Of a stretch of 64,000 bases of DNA, positions 59,532 through 64,000 are shown piece by piece. Position numbers and translations under genes: made by a program. The DNA lies in NCBI RefSeq assembly GCF_014541205.1, contig NZ_CP061280.1, forward strand, positions 1,814,798 through 1,878,797. The letters are read 5' to 3'. Source of the DNA: Mannheimia bovis (GTDB lineage: Bacteria > Pseudomonadota > Gammaproteobacteria > Enterobacterales > Pasteurellaceae). The notes under the pieces were generated by a model. The model did no database searches. It was not told the origin of the DNA and worked only from the letters and a program-made list of their open reading frames with translations. How positions within the stretch are numbered: position 1 is the first letter of the stretch; each line of letters opens with the position of its first letter.

Positions 59532-59990
59532 ATGGCTTCATTAAAACAAATTTCAACACGAACGGTATCTCATCAGCCGATTCCGCTTTATCGGGATTTT
59601 AACAGCAGCCGTTCTGTAAAACTTGATCTTAATTCACTTTGCATTAAACGCCCAACGGATACCTTTTTCATTCACGTTAAAAACCCTAACTTAATTGCTT
59701 GGGGAATTGAACTTGATGATTTGTTGATTGTAGAAAATACAGAGCAATTTTTAGTAAATGATTTGCTAGTACTCGAGAAAAATAGCGAATATAAATTCTA
59801 CCAATTTTTTAATGAAATTAAGAATAAACAAGGTATCAATGAAATTATTCTGTTTTCATTAGATGTAAGTGAGCCAAACTTAAGAATTACTGATTGGAAT
59901 GAAGTAAAAATTTCTGGTGTGATTACAAATGTGGTACATCAAATGCGTACTCGTGGAACATTTACACAAAGTAAGCAACGTGTGGCATAA
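59532..59990 (+). CDS. UmuD-like S24-fold protein lacking catalytic Ser and Lys, SOS-controlled
   Basis: The 152-residue protein aligns without gaps to the UmuD core over about 40 residues: VKLDLNSLCIKRPTDTFF and GIELDDLLIVE match UmuD QRIDLNQLLIQHPSATYF and GISDGDLLIVD, and the end KISGVITNVVHQMR matches the UmuD terminus VFGVVIHVVKAMR. UmuD is a self-cleaving S24-fold subunit of DNA polymerase V. Here the segment expected to hold the nucleophile GDSM reads NPNL, putting Asn53 at the Ser position, and the Lys expected 37 residues later is Tyr90. No Cys-Gly or Ala-Gly cleavage site is in the N-terminal arm. It should be unable to process itself. AGAGGA precedes the ATG; no umuC is adjacent. 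Identity as UmuD homologue is firm from sequence pattern; function is inferred. Confidence 0.75.
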   Translation: MASLKQISTRTVSHQPIPLYRDFNSSRSVKLDLNSLCIKRPTDTFFIHVKNPNLIAWGIELDDLLIVENTEQFLVNDLLVLEKNSEYKFYQFFNEIKNKQGINEIILFSLDVSEPNLRITDWNEVKISGVITNVVHQMRTRGTFTQSKQRVA

Positions 59991-59996
59991 ATATAA

Positions 59997-60025
59997 AATA
60001 AGGACGCTAATATAGCGTCCTTATT
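59997..60025. terminator. Bidirectional terminator between umuD-like gene and mepS-like gene
   Basis: AATAAGGACGCT and its exact complement form a 12-bp stem with a 5-base loop between the converging genes, with TTATTC after it. Confidence 0.85.
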
Positions 60026-60035
60026 CATTCTTTAA

Positions 60036-60605
60036 TTAAATTACTCGGCGGGATTGAGTATATGTTCTTGACCAATAACGCTCTGATAATGAACTGGTAG
60101 TTACACCTTGACTGGAACTTGCGTGAACAAATTTGCCATTACCGATATAAACCCCAACGTGATTGTTTTTACGGAAGAAAACTAAATCGCCCGGGCGTAA
60201 ATCTGATTTTGAAATAGAACGTCCAATATGGCGTTGTTCTGCGGTTGAACGAGGCATATCTCGGTTAAATGCTTTTTCCATCACTTCACGCACAAAGGCG
60301 GAACAGTCAATACCGGCTTTAGTTGTGCCACCCATCCGGTAACGTGTACCAACCCAGTTACGATAAACACTATTAATACGATTACTGCTACTCGCAGTTT
60401 GTTCCGCACGTGGGGAATGTTGAGGGCGATTTGTTGAGATAGAAGATTTAGATAATCTTTCTGCTTTACTGGCAATAATTTGATTTGGTGTTGCCGGTTT
60501 TGTACTTAAACTTGCAACTGCAATGGAAGAATAACTACTAAAAACAGCCAAAATGGAAGTAATGAATAACGGTTTTAGGCTTACTGCAAAAAGATTTTTT
60601 TTCAT
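60036..60605 (-). CDS. mepS: MepS-like NlpC/P60 murein endopeptidase
   Basis: MepS-type enzymes cut peptide cross-links in murein to allow cell-wall growth. The 189-residue precursor has a signal peptide (KPLFITSILAVFSSYSSIAVASL), a Ser-rich linker and an NlpC/P60 domain with catalytic Cys101 (GIDCSAFV), His149 (NNHVGVYIG) and His161 (KFVHAS). E. coli MepS is a lipoprotein, but no lipobox Cys is seen here, so the enzyme may be free in the periplasm. The ATG at 60605 is used because the upstream extension to 60632 would place the signal peptide internally. The specific MepS assignment is likely, since the C40 domain matches along its length. Confidence 0.85.
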   Translation of the reverse strand: MKKNLFAVSLKPLFITSILAVFSSYSSIAVASLSTKPATPNQIIASKAERLSKSSISTNRPQHSPRAEQTASSSNRINSVYRNWVGTRYRMGGTTKAGIDCSAFVREVMEKAFNRDMPRSTAEQRHIGRSISKSDLRPGDLVFFRKNNHVGVYIGNGKFVHASSSQGVTTSSLSERYWSRTYTQSRRVI

Positions 60606-60693
60606 AATTAATATCTCGTCTCGCCAGAACAATTACAGCGGTTTATTCCTTAATTACGATCTTTAGAAGATCAAAAAAACATACAAAACAAAA

Positions 60694-60711
60694 GTCTGGA
60701 ATACTCCAGAC
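60694..60711 (-). terminator. Terminator after nfo
   Basis: GTCTGGA and TCCAGAC form a 7-bp stem with a 4-base loop, followed on the minus strand by TTTTGTTTTG, 22 bases past the nfo stop. Confidence 0.85.
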
Positions 60712-60733
60712 CAACATCTCTGACCAGTATAAC

Positions 60734-61579
60734 CTATTTTAGTTCCAAGGTGCGAAGAAATTTTATCTCATCTGCCCAAATTTCAGGCAAAATTGTCTCT
60801 AAAATAAGTGGAATTCGGTCAAAATTTGGATTTTGCATAATAAATGCAAAAACTTCTGTGCCAATTGTGCCTTCCCTTAACGTATGGTGTCTATCTACTC
60901 TACTACCTAATGGTGTTTTTGAACCATTTAAATGCATTCCTTTTAAATATTGAAAACCAACTGTTTGATTAAAATCATTAAACACTGCCTCACTTTTTTC
61001 ATAGGAGCTAATATCGTAGCCAGCCGAAAATAAATGGCAAGTATCCAAACATACACCAACTCGGCTTTTATCTTCTACTTGCTCAATAATTTTTGCTAAA
61101 TGGTCAAAATGCCATCCTAAATTAGAGCCCTGTCCTGCTGTATTTTCAATAACGGCGACCACGTTTGGTACTACTTCAACAGCTATATTGATAGATTCTG
61201 CAATTCGAGACAAACAATCTTGTTCAGAAATTTTCTTTAAGTGCGAGCCAGGGTGGAAATTCAGTAATTTCAAGCCAAGCTGATTAGCCCTACTCATCTC
61301 ATCAATAAACGCTGTGCGAGATTTTTCTAACGCTTCTGCTTCCGGGTTACCTAAATTAATTAAATAGCTATCGTGTGGTAAAATTTGTTCTGCTGAAAAA
61401 TAATGTGCTGCACAAAATCGCTTAAATTTTTCAACCGTATCCGCTTTTAATGGCTGAGCTTGCCACTGACGCTGATTTTTAGTAAACAACGCAAAAGCAT
61501 TTGCTCCAATTTCTACTGAACGCAGAACCGCATTTTCCACACCACCCGAAGCACTCACGTGAGCCCCAATATATTTCAT
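60734..61579 (-). CDS. nfo: Endonuclease IV (AP endonuclease)
   Basis: Nfo cuts DNA 5' to abasic sites and is a zinc enzyme. The 281-residue TIM-barrel protein begins [17 protein letters not shown] and contains the family signatures [21 protein letters not shown] and [14 protein letters not shown], with [25 protein letters not shown] toward the C-terminus, so all metal ligands appear present. Length matches E. coli (285). With ung it covers two steps of uracil repair in this region. Confidence 0.97.
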   Translation of the reverse strand: MKYIGAHVSASGGVENAVLRSVEIGANAFALFTKNQRQWQAQPLKADTVEKFKRFCAAHYFSAEQILPHDSYLINLGNPEAEALEKSRTAFIDEMSRANQLGLKLLNFHPGSHLKKISEQDCLSRIAESINIAVEVVPNVVAVIENTAGQGSNLGWHFDHLAKIIEQVEDKSRVGVCLDTCHLFSAGYDISSYEKSEAVFNDFNQTVGFQYLKGMHLNGSKTPLGSRVDRHHTLREGTIGTEVFAFIMQNPNFDRIPLILETILPEIWADEIKFLRTLELK

Positions 61580-61637
61580 TCTGTCCTCTCTGATGTTCTG
61601 TTATACTAACACTACTTTTATTTGCCTATTTAACATT

Positions 61638-62207
61638 ATGAGCGAAACAACCATTAACGATTTTTCACTACTTTGCCGTCTATTTGGCAACTTATTTTAC
61701 CGAAACCCAACAGATCCGATTCTAGCAGGTACATTTAATTGGCTTGCACAAGGCGGATTACGCCAACATTGGGCATTAAGCACCGATACTCAAAGCGAGA
61801 ATGCGTTGAATGTTTTGCAAAAGAGTGCTAACCCTACGCAATTAGAAGCAAGCTATCAAGCACTTTTTGCAGAAAATGGGGCTATTGCTACAACAATTTC
61901 TGCCTATGATTTATCTGTTGAAGATTTTCTAACATTCCGCCAAGAGCGAGCAATGCCCGAATTAGAGAATGCTGATAACTTTGCATTATTACTTTTAACT
62001 GCTTCTTGGATTGAAGACAATCTTGACTCTACACTTGCACAAAAAACACTATTTGAGCGTTTTTTGCTCCCTTGTGCCAGTCAATTTTTAGGTAAAGTAG
62101 AAGCCTTTGATAGTGGTTTTTATAAAGCTCTGGCTCAATTAACCCGTGATGCCTTAAGTGCTATGGCTGATGAGCTTGAAGAAAGCGAGCAAGAAGCAGT
62201 AGAATAA
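61638..62207 (+). CDS. TorD/DmsD-family redox enzyme maturation chaperone
   Basis: TorD-family proteins bind Tat signal peptides of molybdoenzymes and guide cofactor insertion. The all-helical 189-residue protein has LLCRLFGNLFYRNPTD near the start, EASYQALFAENGAIATTISAYDLSVEDFL with a family-type Y/E pattern, and a short acidic tail. The closest subtype looks like YcdY/TorD-like, but no molybdoenzyme gene is adjacent, so its client is unknown. The ATG at 61638 is preferred over 61593, as the extension is Cys- and Phe-rich and unlike the family. Confidence 0.75.
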   Translation: MSETTINDFSLLCRLFGNLFYRNPTDPILAGTFNWLAQGGLRQHWALSTDTQSENALNVLQKSANPTQLEASYQALFAENGAIATTISAYDLSVEDFLTFRQERAMPELENADNFALLLLTASWIEDNLDSTLAQKTLFERFLLPCASQFLGKVEAFDSGFYKALAQLTRDALSAMADELEESEQEAVE

Positions 62208-62250
62208 ACAACCAATTCAACTAAGTGAATTTGGATATGAGGACTTGGAT

Positions 62251-62643
62251 ATGAAAATAGCAAAATTAGGTTTAACCCTTTCGCTTTCATTCATTTTAAC
62301 TGCCTGTGCCTTAACGCCTGAACAACAAGCGGAACGCCGAGCGAAACAAGTAAGAGCGGAACAAGATTTGCAAGTACAACTGGCAAAACAATGCGATGTT
62401 GAAGCCGCAGAATTAATGCACCAACAATTTAATCCGCCGCTTAGTCAAACAGAGAAAGAAGAAGCTGCATTTAAAAAGCGTTATGCAGAAAAAGTTAATG
62501 ACCCAATGTTTCAAGCCTGCTATAAAATGGCGTGGCAAAACTACAAATCCCAGTTAGAACTGGAAGAAATGCGTTGGAATTATGAGAGAGAAATGTATTG
62601 GGGTGGTTGGGATAGCTGGCGTTATTGCTATTATTGTTGGTAA
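62251..62643 (+). CDS. Small lipoprotein with aromatic Cys-rich tail
   Basis: A 130-residue precursor with a lipoprotein signal (LGLTLSLSFILTAC, Cys near residue 19). A charged, probably helical region rich in Glu, Gln and Lys follows (TPEQQAERRAKQVRAEQDLQVQLAKQCDVEAAELMHQQF). The C-terminus ends in YWGGWDSWRYCYYCW, with five Trp or Cys and several Tyr packed in 15 residues. I do not recognise the family. A TTG at 62245 is possible, but GAGGA is correctly spaced for the ATG at 62251. An inverted uptake-sequence terminator follows. Confidence 0.7.
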   Translation: MKIAKLGLTLSLSFILTACALTPEQQAERRAKQVRAEQDLQVQLAKQCDVEAAELMHQQFNPPLSQTEKEEAAFKKRYAEKVNDPMFQACYKMAWQNYKSQLELEEMRWNYEREMYWGGWDSWRYCYYCW

Positions 62644-62648
62644 TAAAT

Positions 62649-62706
62649 ACAAGCGGTCATTTTTCTTCGATTTTTTGTAAAAAACTTGAGAAAAATAACC
62701 GCTTGT
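62649..62706. terminator. Inverted uptake-sequence hairpin between the lipoprotein and DUF2057 genes
   Basis: ACAAGCGGTCATTTTT pairs with AAAAATAACCGCTTGT with one mismatch across a 26-base loop between converging genes. Confidence 0.65.
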
Positions 62707-62719
62707 TAAAGCCAAATTC

Positions 62720-63328
62720 TTATTTTGCGTTTTGCTTCGCCCAATCTAAGAAACGTTTTTGGGTTTCTTTATCCGCTTTTTGGAATAAAAGTTGTAATTC
62801 AGCGTCTGAGACTTTATTCGTATCGACAATAATTTGTCCTTTTGCCTCAAACGGTGCTGTCGCAAATTTTTCAACAGACGCAACATTCTTACCTAAATTA
62901 TATTTACTCAAGTTTTCTTCCACACGCGTACTCGCTAAAAAACCTTCGCCTTTTAAGAAATCTTGCTTGTGAGAAATCACTTTTCCTGAATCGGTTTTAA
63001 TCGTTACCGTTTGGTTTTCTTGGAATTTACGCAGATCTAATTTTGATTTTAATTTCGGTGTTTCTAATTTGGCATCTTCCGCTGTGCCTTGAAAAGTTAA
63101 AATCATTTGATCGGAATTAAAGAAATCACCATCAATCGTTCCCCCAACTTCTACAACAACTTGATGGGTTTTATTTTCACTGATTTGTACCGAAGTTGTC
63201 CCTTTTTTTAATCGCTGCCCATCAAAAGCTAACATTTCTACCATTGATGAGGAACTTAATGTGCCGGCGACGCCTAGAGAACTTACAACTAAAGTTGCTG
63301 CCGTTAATACCATTTTGGTTAATTTCAT
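62720..63328 (-). CDS. DUF2057/UPF0319 secreted protein (YccT-like)
   Basis: The 202-residue precursor has a signal peptide (MVLTAATLVVSSLGVAGTL) and then LSSSSMVEMLAFDGQRLKKGTTSVQISENKTHQVVVEVGGTI, typical of the DUF2057 (UPF0319) family named after E. coli YccT. The rest is beta-rich with a helical C-terminus. In E. coli the YccT homologue has been linked to curli and envelope control; in Pasteurellaceae the function is unknown. Single gene, converging with the small lipoprotein gene. Confidence 0.8.
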   Translation of the reverse strand: MKLTKMVLTAATLVVSSLGVAGTLSSSSMVEMLAFDGQRLKKGTTSVQISENKTHQVVVEVGGTIDGDFFNSDQMILTFQGTAEDAKLETPKLKSKLDLRKFQENQTVTIKTDSGKVISHKQDFLKGEGFLASTRVEENLSKYNLGKNVASVEKFATAPFEAKGQIIVDTNKVSDAELQLLFQKADKETQKRFLDWAKQNAK

Positions 63329-63466
63329 TTAAAGCCCCTAAAATAATTTACGAAATAAAAAGATTTTGCCTATCCTATGCTAATTTGAGTGAAAATAGCA
63401 ATGTTTTATTTGATTTGTTATCGAATTTGCTTATTATAAGGGTAATTTATTTAACCGGAACAAACT

Positions 63467-64000
63467 ATGAGTGATGAACAGCAAAGTATAAATACAACTG
63501 AAAAATCGGAGAAAAAATCCATTTTACACTCTCTATTTAGTGGACTTTTTCAAAATGAGCCTAAAAACCGTGAAGATTTGGTTGAGGTCATTCGAGATTC
63601 TGTTGAAAATGAGCTGATTGATAGCGATACCAAAGAAATGCTTGAAGGGGTAATGGAAATCTCTGAATTGCGGGTTCGAGATATTATGATCCCCCGTTCA
63701 CAAATTGTATTTATTGATGCGAATGAACCTTTAGAAACCTTTATTGATGTGATTGTGGAATCAGCCCATTCACGTTTCCCTGTTATTCGTGGTGAAAAAG
63801 ATACGATTGAAGGCATTTTGCATTCAAAAGATTTACTCAAATATCTGCGTTCCGATTCCGAGCCGTTTAACCTGCAAGAAATTCTACGCCCTGCCGTGAT
63901 TGTACCGGAAAGTAAGCGATTAGACCGTATGTTAAAAGAGTTCCGTTCCGAGCGTTTTCATATGGCAGTCGTAGTTGATGAGTTTGGAGCTGTATCAGGT
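63467..64000 (+). CDS. corC: CorC/HlyC-family protein with CBS domains (3' end outside window)
   Basis: The first 178 residues are present and the frame runs to the window end. After a disordered charged start comes the CorC N-terminal region ([47 protein letters not shown]), and then a CBS pair ([30 protein letters not shown] ... [16 protein letters not shown]). CorC proteins lack a membrane domain and in Gram-negatives are linked to Mg2+/Co2+ resistance and to lnt, which often follows. The C-terminal CorC_HlyC domain would lie beyond the window. Confidence 0.92.
   Translation, partial: MSDEQQSINTTEKSEKKSILHSLFSGLFQNEPKNREDLVEVIRDSVENELIDSDTKEMLEGVMEISELRVRDIMIPRSQIVFIDANEPLETFIDVIVESAHSRFPVIRGEKDTIEGILHSKDLLKYLRSDSEPFNLQEILRPAVIVPESKRLDRMLKEFRSERFHMAVVVDEFGAVSG

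Noticed and set aside
59321-59602. A 93-codon frame overlapping the grcA end and umuD-like start
   Set aside because: It crosses the grcA terminator, the promoter and both LexA boxes and has no domain.

Overview
The window is about 64 kb of a Pasteurellaceae chromosome. The clearest sign is the abundance of the DNA-uptake signal sequence ACAAGCGGT (complement ACCGCTTGT), with well over thirty full or near copies, many as inverted pairs just past stop codons. This is the Actinobacillus pleuropneumoniae-type uptake sequence, not the AAGTGCGGT of Haemophilus influenzae. The gene content (lipoprotein e(P4), P2-type porin, PotD lipoprotein, PyrR beside HldE) fits Mannheimia, Actinobacillus or a close relative; Mannheimia haemolytica is my best guess, but the species cannot be fixed from sequence alone. 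Nearly all genes are ordinary chromosomal genes. I see no tRNA, rRNA, insertion sequence, prophage or CRISPR array.

Layout. 1-10,008: a truncated secreted tannase-like esterase, a DMT exporter, an alpha/beta hydrolase, the divergent smrB/prmB pair, and a tightly packed leftward run hemW-bcp-gmhB-queF-anmK-murQ (radical SAM haem chaperone, peroxiredoxin, heptose phosphatase, queuosine reductase, muropeptide recycling). 10,235-18,849: an accessory-looking rightward cluster with a Tat-exported solute-binding protein, a permease, a fused permease-ATPase, a second ATPase, a flavoprotein and an NhaC-type antiporter. 18,904-22,396: dxr and relA leftward. 22,656-29,623: hemA, der, hldE, pyrR, surA, rsmA rightward. 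29,704-34,856: the envelope-stress block rpoE-rseA, then after a strong terminator rseB-rseC-fadD-upp. 35,092-36,862: leuA behind a complete leucine attenuator (promoter, leader peptide, terminator). 37,113-43,122: yigL, an unpaired macA, a BASS transporter, hel, pepB, greB. 43,162-48,304: recB and a P2-type porin, divergent over a roughly 500-base AT-rich gap with an exact CRP half-site pair. 48,396-58,805: MATE pump, potD, grpE, two small membrane genes, hrpA, and ung-qmcA-nfeD. 58,975-64,000: grcA, a LexA-boxed UmuD-like gene, a MepS-like hydrolase, nfo, a TorD-family chaperone, a small lipoprotein, a DUF2057 protein and the start of corC.

The most interesting locus is 59,471-59,990. It has a promoter carrying two exact CTGT-N8-ACAG LexA boxes in front of a 152-residue UmuD homologue in which the catalytic Ser and Lys positions and any Cys-Gly or Ala-Gly cleavage site are all absent. 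This looks like a DNA-damage-induced UmuD pseudo-protease with no umuC beside it.

Regulation that can be read directly: sigma-E promoters before rpoE and surA, a sigma-32 promoter before grpE, CRP-like sites before the binding-protein operon and the recB/porin pair, LexA boxes before the umuD-like gene, and a leu attenuator. rpoE appears to start with TTG. Terminators are often built from inverted uptake sequences or from a dispersed GTAGGGGCAAATTG palindrome.
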